Translations under genes and position numbers: made by a program
Notes under the pieces: model-generated
What the model was told of the DNA's origin: nothing
What the model saw: the letters and a program-made list of their open reading frames with translations, nothing else
Database searches by the model: none
Source: Dastarcus helophoroides
Taxonomy: Eukaryota > Arthropoda > Insecta > Coleoptera > Bothrideridae
Length of the DNA stretch: 64,000 nt
Assembly: GCA_028583605.1 (NCBI GenBank)
Contig: CM053331.1
Coordinates: 11,330,857 to 11,394,856 of the forward strand
Direction: 5' to 3'
In this document: in pieces, positions 1 to 12,099 of the stretch
Layout: each line of letters begins with the position of its first letter
Numbering within the stretch: the stretch's first letter is position 1

Positions 1-944
1 CAATATTAGCGGACCATTTTTATGCGTGCCTTACAAATTGTGTTGAAGTGTTTCGCGAAACTGGTTGTGTGACTCATAAAAAAGATGCTGGTAGACCAAG
101 AGTTCGTACAGAAGAAATTGTCAATGACGTTCGTCAACGTATGGAAGAGGAACCTACAAAACCTTTGAAACGTCTTTCTCAGGAAATTGGACTTTCTTAT
201 GAAACATATCAGAAGATTTTAAAGAAAGACTTGAACATGCATTCACATAAGATGCATATCAAGCTCTTCTGCCCGCAGACCACCCCAGACGCCTTGCTTA
301 CTGCCATTGGTTTGTCAATAATTTTATGAATGACGATCTTCTGGAAATAACCTTTTTTCTGACGAAGCGTGGTTCCACCTTTCGGGACATATTAATTCTC
401 AAAATATGCGAATGTGGAGCAATGATAACCCTCCTGTTTTTACTGAATCGCCACTACATGCTTAAAAAATTGGTGTGTGGATGGCAGTTTTTCGCAGACG
501 AATAATTGGGCCAATTTTTTTCGATTTCGCCATCAATGCAGAAAGGTGCTTACACAACTTTTTGGCTGAATTTGTGCAACAGTTAAACGATGATGAACTT
601 CGGTGCGGTTATTTCCAGTACGACGGTGCAACAGCACATACTACACGAAAAAATATTGCTTTCCTCCGCGAGTTTTTTGATGACCGACTGATAAGTTAGC
701 ATACAGAAGTTGAGTTTACTTCGAGATCACCTTGTTTGAAAATTATGAACAATTATATATTTCCTTACTTAAAAAACAAAAATTTTCGCAACTCCGGTAA
801 ATAATTTGCAAGAACTGCAACAAAGAATTGTTCAGCAATGTGCAACCATAACGCCAGAAATGCTGCAAAACGCTTTTCATAGCATGAGGAGACCGTCAAC
901 TTGTGCATCGAACAAAACGGGGGACATTTCCAACAATTACTGTA
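1..944 (+). pseudogene. Tc1/mariner/IS630-superfamily transposase remnant, cut by window edge
   Basis: Fragments in shifting frames give a GRPRVRTEE helix-turn-helix linker (about 90-120), an SDEAWFHLSGH block with the first catalytic Asp (about 358-390), a GVWMAVFRRRIIGPIFF block (475-520), a YDGATAHT block with the second Asp (628-651), and a C-terminal NGGHFQQLL-stop (about 912-944). This order is that of mariner-type cut-and-paste transposases with a DDE_3-like domain. Stops at about 327, 463 and 699 and further frame changes mean it cannot encode a working enzyme. The 5' end lies outside the window. The third catalytic acid is not clearly readable, and no terminal repeat was found on the right. 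Confidence 0.8.
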
Positions 945-2115
945 ATTTAGTTTTTCTTGTTACTAAAACCGTTATTTCATAATTTGTAGTTCATTATTGT
1001 TTTACAACTGAAATAAATAGGTATGAAATTTGTAGGTTATTGATGATATCAGTGTGACTGTGACAATTATTTCAAACGTAAAGTAAGACACACGTTTTAC
1101 ATTCCAGAACCACCCTTGACCAAGATAATTTTTGATATCCCGGTACTTTCATTCTAATTTAATTGAGAAAAAGCCGAAATTTCCAGAAAAAAATGAAGAT
1201 TTTTGGATAAAGTCAAGTTTTCGAGTAGTGAAAATTTTTAAATAAAAACCAAATCAAAATTCTTAAAATTTCGATCGAATTTTTAAATTACAAATATTGT
1301 AGAAGTGTCCAGTTTTTAAGTAAAAAGTAATTCCTGCTAGAAATTTTAGTCAAAATTCCGTACTTAACTTGAATATCGCATATTTTTGTATTTTCGAGTT
1401 TTCCCCAAATTCTAGAATATATTCCTAAACTTTTGTATTAAACGAAATTTTTATATAAATTTTTGGTTCTTCTCGAAAGCTGAAATTTTTTCTTCAAATT
1501 TGGAGTTTAATCTTGTATTTTTTAAACAATTCGAGAATTTTTTATAAATATTTGATATTGAATTTAATTTTTAAATATTGACATTATCCTCAAACATACG
1601 ACTGTAATCTCGAACTAGCAACTTTTTTAAAAACTTGAAACTTCAAACAAAATTTCCATGCAAAAAAAAGGAGAAAAAGTTCTTTTTTTAATTTTTTGTT
1701 TAACCCCAAATGTATGTGTTACTTTAAGAAAATCTCGTTTCATAAATGTTGCTTCATTTTAACCTTTTAATATTTTTAATTCCCTAAATTATAGTAGAAG
1801 GGCAAAATTTCTAGCGAAAAATCAACAATTTTAGAAAAAGTCCAAGTCAGAAATAAAAATTTCCAAATAAAAACCAATCAGACATACTATCAAATGCATA
1901 TCATTTTAATTTCAAATTTTCTTAGAAATCTCAGATTTCTGCTTAAATTTTGTATTAAACCACATTTTATTTTTATAACTATTAACTGTAATATTTTATG
2001 AAAATTTTAACATTTGTCAAAATTTAGCCTTTGTAAATCCATCTAGGGATGAAATTTTTGCGATGTAGGATGTCATCTTAAAATCTAAAATTCTTATATC
2101 TCCAAATTTTTCATA
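945..2115. other. AT-rich intergenic sequence, no gene seen
   Basis: No open frame of convincing composition. From about 1150 onward the sequence has runs of AAATTT, TTTCGA and AAAATT like the degenerate polar repeat seen elsewhere in the window, but no unit length can be defined here. Confidence 0.6.
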
Positions 2116-2123
2116 TATATGAT

Positions 2124-5100
2124 CAGTGGCGGCGCAAGCCTAAACTTAATGTGGGCAAGGTATATTTCGCGAGGCCCTCCGATGGTGCAAGAAGAAATAA
2201 AAAAATAATGAAAAAATTAAAAAAACAGAAATTTTCTACTTTTGGTTTTACTGAATTCCTTAATGATTGGTTCATAATTTATCTTAGATGCTATATCTGC
2301 TTCAATAGATAAAACTGCCAAAGCTGAAAGTCTTTTTTGACCCATAGTATTTCTTAAATAATTTTTAATTAGTTTTAATTTTAAAAAGCTCCTTTCGGTG
2401 GAAGCAGTACATACAGGTATTGTTAACAAAATTCTAATGACAATGTAAACATTTGGGTAAATTTCTTTCAAATCGTTCTCTATGATATATTGGAGCAGAT
2501 GTTTTACGTCTTTAATAGAGCTGGGTAAATTTGGGATCATATTTTGTAACTCCTCATACAACTCATAAGGTTGGAAGTCACTGCTCTCACCTACTTGCAG
2601 GACTGTGTGTAAATCCTGACAGTTTTTCAGTATTTGCTCTTTTGGAATTTTTTTTAACTTGTTTAAGTCATAGAGAAAACCAAAATTTTCAAAATGTTGA
2701 TTTAAAGACATAAATCTCGATTCCATGTTACTTATCATAGAATCAATCATGGTATTAAAAAAATCTGTTTCATAACGGCTTTTAACAAACTTTATAGGTT
2801 TATCGCTGCCTTCATAATCAAACATACTTTTCTTTTTGGCTACTCTTTTATTTTTAAAATCTTTTGGCAAATTATAACTGCTTTTCTCAATAAACTGACG
2901 AGCGTCAGCCAAGCATTTTTCGAATCCAGTTTGTCGATATTCTTTGATCCAGTCACAAAATATACGCAAATGTTTAAGAGTAATGCTCAAATGGACTTAT
3001 AGAGATTGCCATAATTTGCTTATGGTATTGACACGCGTTAATAACTCATACCATATATGTAATGATATGATAAATTCCAAAGTGAACATTTCGTTTAAAA
3101 TAGAATCGCAATCATGAGTGTGTCCGATTGTTCCGTTTGGCGTTTTAAGTTTTCTATGCTTTCAACAACATTATCAAATTGCAATAACACTCTGCTTTCC
3201 CACCTTGTGTCTGGTAAAGGCTGCATAGCAAGCTTTAATTTATCTTTGATTATTTTCCAGCGTTTGCTGGAACTTGAAAATAGCACAAAAATCTTCTGAA
3301 TAAAACCAAAAAATGCTTTTGCTGCCACCGAAGAATAAGCTGCGTCTACTAACAACAGATTCCAGCTATGACAACCGCAAGGTGTGAAAAATGCCCTGGG
3401 ATTTATACTTAATATTCGAGGTTTAACTCCGCTATTTATACCTACCATATTTGCACCATTGTCGTATCCTTGGCCGCGACAGTTCTGAATATCTAAGTCA
3501 TTTTTTTCTAGCTCTCCCAGTATTGCATTAGTCAAATATTCTCCAGTCGTTTCAGTGACAGCAAGAAATCCGATAAAGTTTTCTTCTATAGTTCCAGTTG
3601 ATGTATTACAATATCTTATTGTAACCGACATTTGTTCAACTCTACTAGAGTCTCTAGAGCAGTCGAGTAAAAAAGAATAATATTTTGCCTCTTTTATCCT
3701 ACCAATCACTTCACTGGTAACTGTGTTTGACATCAATGTGATCAATTCATTTTGAATATGGTGGCTTAGATAATGGTGTGCAAGTAGTATATTATTAATG
3801 CGATTTATGTGTTCCTGTAACGTAAGATCATATTTAGATATCAATTTAAATAAGTCTATGAAGTTACCAGAATTCTTAGTGTTTTCGTCTATTTTGAAAG
3901 ATTCTCTGTGACCCCTTAAGGTCAGATTATGAGATGCTAAGAAATTTATAATATCAATTAATCTCTCAAACAAATTGTACCAATGTTTTTGAGATTCAAG
4001 AATTCGCCTTTCGTTTTCTTGGTCTAATGTTTTTCCAGGTTTTATTCATTCCCTTTTCTAATGTTATCCATTGGAACATATAGGTCATATGTTCTTTAGT
4101 ATTCTCATGCCTGTGTAAAATATTACTTAAGTGTTTCCCATCACAACACCCTTCCTGTACCATTTGAGTTTGTGAATTGCTAAAGAGTCTGCATGGAAAA
4201 CAGAAAACTTTATTTTTAGAACATGAATAAACCAACCAGCGACGACGTTGAATTTCGCCGTTATTTAGTTTTTTTGAGAAATAAAAACTGGAAAAGTGTC
4301 TATCATCATCATCTTGAGGATAATATTCATCACTGTTATTTAACTCCTGTGTGGGACCGCTTTGAACTATATCATGACGCTGAGCATCCGTCATGGGAAA
4401 CGTCCACAATCCCGGGTCAAAACTGGAAAATGCTTGTTTCACTACATCATTGGCATCTCTGTTAACAGGCGGAGAACTTATTTCAATTTCTTTTTCTTGA
4501 TTGTGACTTACATTAGTTAAAGTGAACACAGAAATTTCAGCGTCAGATTTTGATTGGTAAGCTATTTCTGTTTCCATTTTTGGTAGTTCGGTATCAATAG
4601 TCGGTGCATCTGGATTAATTTCCGAATTCTCGGGTACAAATACATGTTGAGAGGTCGAAGCAACCGATTCATTTGATTCTGTACTACCATTCGATTGAGA
4701 AATTTCATCATATCTAAACTTAAAACCTGGTTTGATACAGTTCTTTCCGCTTTTCTTTTTCTTTTTGCTGAACCAGATTCCCATTTTCTCCCCTTATCTC
4801 TATCTCTCTTAGTGCCTAAGCCTGACATAATTGATAAATTATGAAGAATGCGCCAATATTGTATCCGTAACCTGTAAACAAACAAAACAAAAACAATAAT
4901 AATATTTGTAGGTAGGTACTTGTTTCTTTCCTTAAGTTTAATTAACCTATAAGAAGTGGACTAACTAATTTGTTGGAATAAAAATTGGATGAATATAATG
5001 CATATTACTTACTTACTTTGAACCTACTCTAGTATTTCACTAATGTAATATGTATAATACAATATAGTACGTTATACGCATAATGAAAAGAAACTGGATT

Positions 5101-5795
5101 TTAACGCAACAAATAGAAGATATCAAACAAATAATAACCGTAATTTTTAGTCATGTAATGTTTCGTAAAAAAAATCTATAAAAATATGAGTTTAAGTATA
5201 ATAAATATTTCTTACCTTATTTTTGACAAATAAATAAATAATCACAGGTACCATTATTTTTCTTCACGATACAAACCGAATTTCCACTTATTAAACACGT
5301 GTTATCGTTTTAAAAATATGTAACGCTCTTTATTCTATTATTTATTTTAACGGAACATAAAGCGAGACTGCGTCTGCATGCGATAGGTACTTTGATTGGC
5401 TTTCTAATAAGGGAAAGTCCCGAGCTATGTCCCGCCTCAGACCGGGGATTCCCCGCGATAGCAACTTAACGCCAACTAATGTTGCCAGACCAAATATAAA
5501 CGAATGATCAGAAACGACAAAGATGAGATTTTTTAATTAATTAATTTTAGAACATAATATGGTTTATAAGAAATATCGATTATTCTATTCACATTCATAT
5601 TGTGCGTCGAAGAGTGAAATATGTTTAAGTTGAGAATTAATTGTAATGTATTTTTCATTAAAAAAAACCTTGTGGCGTATACTTTTGGATTTTCCATAAT
5701 TTTTTAAATTTATTTTCGGCTGTGAGGTGCGAGGCCCTTTGCACCGCGAGGCCGTGGGCGGTGGCCCACACCGCCCACGCCTTACGCCGCCTCTG
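2124..5795 (-). mobile_element. hAT DNA transposon with perfect 8-bp target duplication
   Basis: The left end CAGTGGCGGCGCAAGCC at 2124 mirrors the right end (reverse complement CAGAGGCGGCGTAAGGC, ending at 5795). The element is flanked by an identical 8-bp duplication, TATATGAT, at 2116-2123 and 5796-5803, the target size expected for hAT. Subterminal GC-rich blocks (GCGAGGCCCT near both ends) are shared by the two ends. It carries a broken ZMYM/TTF-type transposase on the minus strand. Exact TIR length beyond about 17 bp is uncertain because the arms diverge. Confidence 0.92.
2217..4784 (-). pseudogene. hAT transposase (ZMYM1-like, TTF zinc finger), frameshifted
   Basis: Three consecutive minus-strand reading segments (4784-3996, 3973-3095, 2990-2217) together make a hAT transposase. 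The N-terminal part has acidic/Ser-rich sequence and a TTF-type zinc finger (RRRWLVYSCSKNKVFCFPC). The middle part has a catalytic Asp in FLLDCSRDSS and another in CRGQGYDNGANMVG. The C-terminal part has the hAT dimerisation region with CTASTERSFLKLKLIKNYLR, which includes the conserved Glu. Frame breaks near 4020 and 3100 inactivate it. The three acidic positions expected for hAT survive, so decay looks recent or was by indel only. It lies inside the element at 2124-5795. Confidence 0.88.
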
Positions 5796-5973
5796 TATAT
5801 GATGTACAATAACTGAGATATTGAATTTATTCTATTTGGTTGTTCCACGGCGTATATTTTTGTGTGGATCCGTATACTACATAATAATAACGATTGCAAT
5901 AATTTTTTTATTAAACATAGGGTAAAACGTAGGTGTGGCAAATTATAATGACGATATTATTACTTGGCTTTAC

Positions 5974-6204
5974 CTTATTTTCTCCTGCCATGCTTCTGTT
6001 TTTCTTTTCGTCCTGTTTGTTTCCACGTTTATTATTTTTCTTCATCCTTTTCTGTTTCCTGGCTTTTGCTTCGGCTATTTTGTTTTGACAAGTTTTGCAT
6101 TTTAATTTTTTTTTTGGCAAAGGATTATTATTGGTAACCGCTTTACTTTTTACCTTAGGAATAAATTTTATGTTCTTAAACTCTTTTTGTACAATATATT
6201 GGTT
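5974..6204 (-). CDS. candidate exon of an unidentified minus-strand gene, lysine-rich
   Basis: Reading the minus strand, a polypyrimidine tract and TTTGTTTTAG acceptor (6205-6206) are followed by 77 open codons and an AAG|GTAAAG donor at 5974/5973, phase 0 on both sides. The peptide starts NQYIVQKEFKNIKF, has a CKTCQNK pair of cysteines and a highly basic stretch (ARKQKRMKKNNKRGNKQ), and ends MAGENK. If the donor is not used the frame runs on to a stop at 5911. The exon is squeezed between two hAT elements (2124-5795 and 6240-10074), so neighbouring exons would lie beyond them; I could not place any. Lys-rich tails of this kind occur in many nucleolar or nucleic-acid-binding proteins, but no family is recognised. 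Splice signals and composition argue for a real exon; chance is not excluded. Confidence 0.45.
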
Positions 6205-7000
6205 CTAAAACAAAGGAAATAATCATATTGGGGGTTGGACAGTGGCGGCTCGTAACCAAAAGTAATGGGGGTGCTGCGACAATGTTTAACGGTTTAAAAT
6301 TTTTAAGATTTCGATTGAAAATTTCGATATTTTTAAAACGTTACTTTTCGAAAACTTTAGATTTCCTGACAATGGAAACTTTTGATAATGTCGCGTTTTT
6401 TGAAAGGTTGGCTTTCTTTCCAAATTTCGACTTTATTGCAAAATTTAATTTTTACCATTTAAAAATTCTTATTTTTCTAAAAATGTAAATTTTTTCAAAT
6501 CTGGATTTTTGACTTTTTCAATTTTCGTGTTTTTGCTAAATTTCATCTTTGGTTATAATTTTTTTTGGAAAATTATAATTCTTTTATTGAGGATTTCGAT
6601 TCTTAATAATTTAGACTGGTTTTTATTTAAATGTCAACTATTTTTTAAAATTTCAACCTTTTTTGCAAAGTTTCGATTAGTTTTTTAATTTTTTTGTTAA
6701 AAATTGGGGCTACTTTTCGAAATTCTTTTAAAATTTCGACTTTTTTTGAAATTTTGAAATTTTATGAAATGTTTGACATTTGGTCAAAATTTTATTTTTT
6801 TTGACCTACAATTTCAACTTTTTAAAAAAATGTTCCACTTTGATACAAAATTTTAACTACCAAAAATTTAAATTTTTTCCAAAATTTTAACTTCTCAGTA
6901 TTTCAACCTTTGAAAATACCGATCAATCTGATAATTTTTACTCGTTTTCAATATTCCGGTTTCGAAAATTTTGATTTTTATTGAAAAGTGTGCAAATTTC

Positions 7001-7925
7001 TCAACTATTCAAAATTTAAACTTTTTTAAAATTTAGAATTATTTCGCAAATTTGATAAAAATTCTCAAATCTTTTGCCAATTTTAATATTTTCTTAATTT
7101 CGACTATAAATTTCGACCTTTTTTTTAAAAAAAAATTTCTTCCTTTCCAAAATTTGGAGTTCTTTTGGACATTTGAAAGATTTTGAAAATTTATGCCTTG
7201 TCAACAAATTTCGACTTTCTTTATTGAAAATTTTAACCTTTTCTTAAATCTGCACTTTCTTTTGAAATTTTTGACTCTATTTTAATTCCCACTTTGTTGA
7301 AAATTCCGACCTTTTTCAAATGTTTGAATTTTTTAAAATTTTAGTCATTTTCCAAAATTTGAAGTTTTTGGAAAACTTAAAAATTTGTACTATTTTTTTA
7401 ATTTCAACTATTTTCAAAATTCCGACATTTTTTGGAAACTTTTATTTGAAAATTGTAATTTCACAACTATTTAAAATTTAAACTTTTTTAAAATTTCGAA
7501 TTATTTCGTAAATTCAATAAAAACTCCCAAATCCTTTGCAAATTTTGATATTATTTTATTAACGGCTATAAATTTCGACACTTTTCTTTTGAAAATTTCT
7601 TCTTTTGCAAAATTTTGACTTCTTTTGGAAATTTGAAAGATTTTGAAAATGTTTGCCTTGTCAACAAATTTCGACTTTCTTTATTAAAAACTTTAACCTT
7701 TTCTTAAATCTGCACTTTTTGGAAATTTTCAACCTTTTATTTTAATTCTCACTTTGTTGCAAATTCCAACCTTTTTTAAATGTTTGAATTTTTTAAAATA
7801 ATCATTTTCTAAAATTAGAAATTTTTGACAAACTCAAAAATGTTGACTATTTTTTTCCACTTTTTTCAAAATTTTGACATTTTTTGTAAACTGTCGATCC
7901 TTTATTTGAAAATTGTGATTTTTCT
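7001..7925. repeat. tandem duplication, period about 463 bp
   Basis: Copy A (7001-7463) and copy B (7464-about 7925) share long stretches, for example TTGCCTTGTCAACAAATTTC followed by GACTTTCTTTATT in both, and TTTATTTGAAAATTGT at both ends. Identity looks high but with many small indels. It shows the array inside this element growing by segmental duplication as well as by short-unit slippage. Confidence 0.8.
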
Positions 7926-7984
7926 AAGTCAGACATTTCTTAAAACCTTTTATTGAAATATTTGTCTAATATTTCGTAAAATTT

Positions 7985-8990
7985 CGACTCCATTTCAAAA
8001 CTTCGACGTTTTTTTCAAAATTTCTACTCTTTTTGTAAATTTGACTTTTTTTAAAACTTTAAACTTTTTTAAAAATTTTATTTATACATTTTTTTTAACC
8101 ATTTCCAATTAATTCTTTGGCCTAAAAGAAAAGATTCTATTTAAACTTGAACTATTGAAAATTTCGATTTTTTTCAAAATTTTACCGTTTCAAAATTTCA
8201 ACTTTTTTGATAATTACGAATTTTTCGATAATCCTGAGTTTTCTCCAATATTCAAAAAATTCAGCTTCTTTGAAAATTTAATTAAAAACTCTGCAATTTA
8301 TTTTAAATGTCGATATTTTTCGAAAAATTCGTCTTTTATTCACATTATCAAAATTATTGAAAATGTTGACCACTTTAAAAATGGATTTTTTTTTAAAAGT
8401 TCAATAATTTTAGCTTTATTTTTTAAAAGTGGTAATGTTTTTCTTTTTAAATTTATATTTTTTGAAAAAAAATTTAAAATAACACTCGAGTTTAAAAAAA
8501 TTAATAACTAAAATTTCTATTTTTAAAATTGAGAAAAATTTTGAAACAAATTTCCAAAAAAAACTTGCATTTAAATTACAAAATAAAATGAACTTTAAAA
8601 ATATTAAGATTTCGTTAGAAAACTTTTAAATTAGAGAGAAATCAAAATTTCTGCAAGAAAAAATATTTTAAAGATAAAACCTCCAGGAAAAGTCTAAATT
8701 TCAAAAAACATCTTTGTATAAAATGTAGAAAAACATAAATTGCATAGGGGGAAGAAGCAAAATTTCTTAGAGAAAAAGTCGAACTTTGAAAAAAAAATTC
8801 AAATATCTGTACAAAAAAGTCGAAATTTCGACTCCATTTCAAAACTTCTACGTTTTTTTTAACATTTCTACCCTTTTTGAAAAATTAACTTTTTAAAAGT
8901 TTGAACTTTTTAAAACATTTCATTTGTACATTTTTTTAAACATTTCCAATTAAATCTTCAACTTAAAAAAAAGAGCTTTCAGGGTTTTTT
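7985..8990. repeat. direct repeat pair (about 150 bp) inside the hAT-like element
   Basis: The block CGACTCCATTTCAAAACTTC near 7985 and its continuation through ACATTTCCAATTAA recurs at about 8828-8990, about 840 bp downstream and in the same orientation. The second copy sits inside the purine-polar half, interrupting it. Confidence 0.75.
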
Positions 8991-9256
8991 CAAAACATTT
9001 TCTGTCAAAATTACAAAATAAAATGAACTTTAGATTGTCAAAGTGTCGTGAAAAAACTTAGTATTTTTTAAGCAAGTTAGAGGAACACAAAGAAAAATCT
9101 GGAAAAGTTGGAATTTGTAGAAGAAATTTTAAGAACAACACTTTCAGGAGAAATGGAAATTTCTAGAAAATTTCTTTTTACAAAATGTTCAGGAAAAATG
9201 GAAACTTTGCAGAAAAAATCAAAATTTGCTAAAAAATTTGAAATATTTGAAAAAAA

Positions 9257-10074
9257 CTCAAAATTTTTATACAAAAAGAGATTTGGGGTAAAAATTTGAA
9301 GATACCGTATTAACTTATTTTTTAGATAATTAGTAAAATGCGAGATTAAATGTTTTCTTGAAATTGTAATTATTTTCTCAAAATGTTCACATTTTCAAAG
9401 AAATTTGAGTTTTTTTCTTAACATTTTGATTCCTGCTCGAAATATTGATTTCTTCTTCAAAACTTTTACAAAAATTTGTTTTTGAAAATGTGATTTTGAT
9501 CAAAATTAAAAATAAAATAGGTTTTTAAATGTCGTAGCTTCGTGAAAGAAACCCAAACTTTCTATAAAAAGGAATGAGAGAAAATTTACAATTTCTACAA
9601 ACAATTGTGTAGTAAAAAGTGTTCAGAAAATTTTGAGAATAAAATTCGTAATCGAACTTGGGGGTGCTGCAGTTCCACAGTGCCTATACGCCAGCCGCCA
9701 CTGATCTAGATGCAACTCAAAATTTTTATATAAAAAAGTTGAAATTGAGATTTCAGGTAAAAATTCGAGTATTCGCTATTACTTTTTTTTAGAGAAATAT
9801 TAAAACGCAAGAAGAGTTTCATTTAGAGGTTATTTTGAAATTTTAAATATTTTCTCAACATTTTTACAAAAATTTGAAAAAAATATTAAAATAGATTTTA
9901 AAATCCTGCAACTTCGTAAAAGAAACTTGACATTTCTATAAAAAAAAATCAGATAAAATTTAAAATCTCTACAAAAATGGTTTAAGGAAAAGTCTTCGGA
10001 AAATTTTGAGAAAAAACTCGTAAGCGAAATTGGGGTGCTGCAGTTCCACAGTGCCTATATGCGAGTCGCCACTG
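9257..10074. repeat. duplicated right terminus of the hAT-like element
   Basis: The terminal block GGGTGCTGCAGTTCCACAGT plus GCCTATA occurs twice: at about 9661-9706, followed by a complete CCGCCACTG end, and at 10033-10074, which is the outer functional end. About 350-450 bp upstream of each block is also similar. The right-hand end has therefore been duplicated in tandem. Confidence 0.85.
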
Positions 10075-10264
10075 GGGTTGGAGGTATTCGTAAACATAGG
10101 GTCGTAATGAAAATATGAAACAATTGATAGGCTTTGCTCTATTTATTGATAGTAGTATTCCTCTTGATCGAAATCCGACCAACTTTTGTAAAATAACGAA
10201 ATTCAACTTATCTTTTACATAATAAGGTAGTCAAATACTTTGAATACAACTAATTAGAAAGAAT

Positions 10265-11850
10265 TTATTTGCTGCAAATTCTTGACGTTGATGAAAGTGG
10301 GAATATAATTTCGACTCTTTTGTTGAAAAGTTCGGCTTTTCTTAAAATTTCGAGCTTTAAAAATTTCAATTCTTTCAGAATTTCTATTGTTTCTAAAAAT
10401 TTCGCCCTCTTAAAATATCCAAACTTTTGAGGAAATGAACTTTTTTGAAAAATGTCGATTTTTTTAGGCTTCATTTTTTTTTAAATTGTGCTCTTTTCAA
10501 AATATTGACATTTTGAAAATTTGAGCTATTCTTTTCTTTAAAATTTTTACTTTTTTGCAAAATAATCAAACAGGTCGAAATTTACAAAAAGTTCAAACTT
10601 TCTAAAAAAGAGTCAAAATTTTTGAATTTTTGGAAACTTTAGCATGTTTGAATATCTTGATTTTTTTTCTAATTTGATCTTTTTTAAATATTTGGTGGTG
10701 ATAATTTGAACTTTTTTTTTAATATTTAATTCTATTGTAATTTTTACCTTTCTCGAGACTTCCAATAGGAAATCTGTACCTTTTTAAATAATTCGACATT
10801 TTTAAAAACCTCGAATATTTCTTCGAAAATTTCTACTTTTTTATTCTAGAATTCTGACTTAATTTGAAATTTGTGATAATCCAAAAATTCGGGTTTTTGT
10901 GACTCTTTCTTAAAATTTTCCCTTGCGTATGTAAATTCCTATTTTTCTTCATTCTACTTATCCTAAACTTCCGATTTTTTAAAATGTTACGTTTTTGAAA
11001 ATTTGAAAATTTTGTTTCTTTCAAAAATTCGACTTTTTTCAAAGTCTTAACTTTGAAATACTGAGTTATTTTCTTATGGTCGACTGGATTAAATATCCAT
11101 TTTTCTTAAAACGGTGACTTTTTAAAAAATTTGACCTTTTTATTAATATCTTAAATTTATGTCTAAATTTTTACTTTTTTTGTAATTGCGATTATTTAAT
11201 CGGAATTTTTTTAAAACTTTTCACCTTTTTAAAGGTCGACTTTTTCGTTTCTATTCTATTTATATTTGAAAATATCTTATTTTTTATAAGTTCCGCCTCT
11301 TTCAAAGTAATTGCCCACTTTTTAAAACTATTTTTTTTATTTAACCCTATTAAAAATGTTTATTCATTTTTAAAATGGCGACATTATAAAAATTTATAAA
11401 AATATTGATTTAGATTTTATTCATCTTACCTTTTTGAAACTTCTTCCGTTTTTAAAAATTTGGATTTATTTGAAAATTTTGTCTTCTTCAAAATTTCAAC
11501 TTTACTTGAAATTTAAAATTTTAAAAAATGCCAATTTCTTATATATTTCACCCTTTTGAAAATTTCGATTTATTCTCTCCAAACATATTGATTCGGCACA
11601 AAGTCAAAATTTTAAGCAAGTCTGATTTTGGGAAAAACTTGAAAGTTGTAAGACAGATTTGATATTACAAAGTTTTGAGAAAAAGGCCAAAATTTCGACA
11701 AAAATTTAAAATTGGAGAAAACATTTTATGAAATTTTTCAGTTTCAGCATTCGACTTTTTGTTCAAAACTTTGAAAATTTGTATTCAAGTCACAATATTA
11801 AATATTTTTCTTTTTTCTTTAGATTTTACGGGAAAGTTTTATCAAAAGTC
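10265..11850. repeat. strand-polar AT-rich degenerate array, no terminal repeats found
   Basis: Same word usage as the interior of 6240-10074 (AAATTTCGACTTTTT, TTTCAAAATTT), with the pyrimidine form on the plus strand to about 11580 and the purine form afterwards. No convincing coding frame. The short open frames inside it are low-complexity Lys/Phe/Ile strings. Confidence 0.65.
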
Positions 11851-11855
11851 GAGCA

Positions 11856-11965
11856 TTGTTTGTTAAAAACTATCGTTAATATCAAACATAACTATTAATA
11901 TTTTTCGATCCTTAAAACTATTGATATTATCAATGGTTTATATCGATATTTAGTAAACACTGGAC
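11856..11965. mobile_element. possible small MITE (about 110 bp)
   Basis: The start CATTGTTTGTTAAAAACTATC and the reverse complement of the end (CAGTGTTTACTAAATATCG) are imperfect inverted repeats around an AT-rich centre. No matching 8-bp flank was found, so the call rests only on the inverted ends. Confidence 0.35.
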
Positions 11966-12007
11966 ATAGATTAAATACACGAATAACAATCTAGTGAAAG
12001 AAACTAT

Positions 12008-12099
12008 GATGGCGCCACTAGTTGTGATAATTATCCTTTCCTATTCAATTAACGTGCTGAACGAAAGCCAAAGAAAATGTTAATGCTGCCATCTGTTGG
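12008..12099. promoter_or_regulatory. two CTCF-like motifs
   Basis: GATGGCGCCACTAG at 12008-12021 resembles the insect CTCF core (AGRTGGCGC). TGCCATCTGTTGG at 12087-12099 fits the general CTCF core read on the other strand with one mismatch. They are 66 bp apart in otherwise AT-rich sequence, upstream of the main plus-strand gene. Binding is inferred from motif alone. Confidence 0.35.

Larger units (their letters stand above)
6240..10074. mobile_element. non-autonomous hAT-like element filled with polar AT repeats
   Basis: The left end CAGTGGCGGCTCGTAACC (6240) and right end (reverse complement CAGTGGCGACTCGCATAT, ending 10074) are inverted repeats. An identical 8-bp duplication GGGTTGGA flanks the element at 6232-6239 and 10075-10082. 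No transposase is present. The 3.8 kb interior is a degenerate repetition of TTTCGACTTTTT/AAAATTT words. Up to about 8450 the plus strand mostly carries the pyrimidine form. After about 8500 it mostly carries the purine form, with a duplicated pyrimidine block at 8828-8990. It could fold back on itself. Confidence 0.9.

Noticed and set aside
2531..2713. Plus-strand open frame inside the first hAT transposase
   Set aside because: Antisense shadow of the dimerisation region.
6228..6488. Open frame across the left end of the hAT-like element
   Set aside because: It crosses the transposon boundary and turns into low-complexity Phe/Leu/Ile; a by-product of the array.
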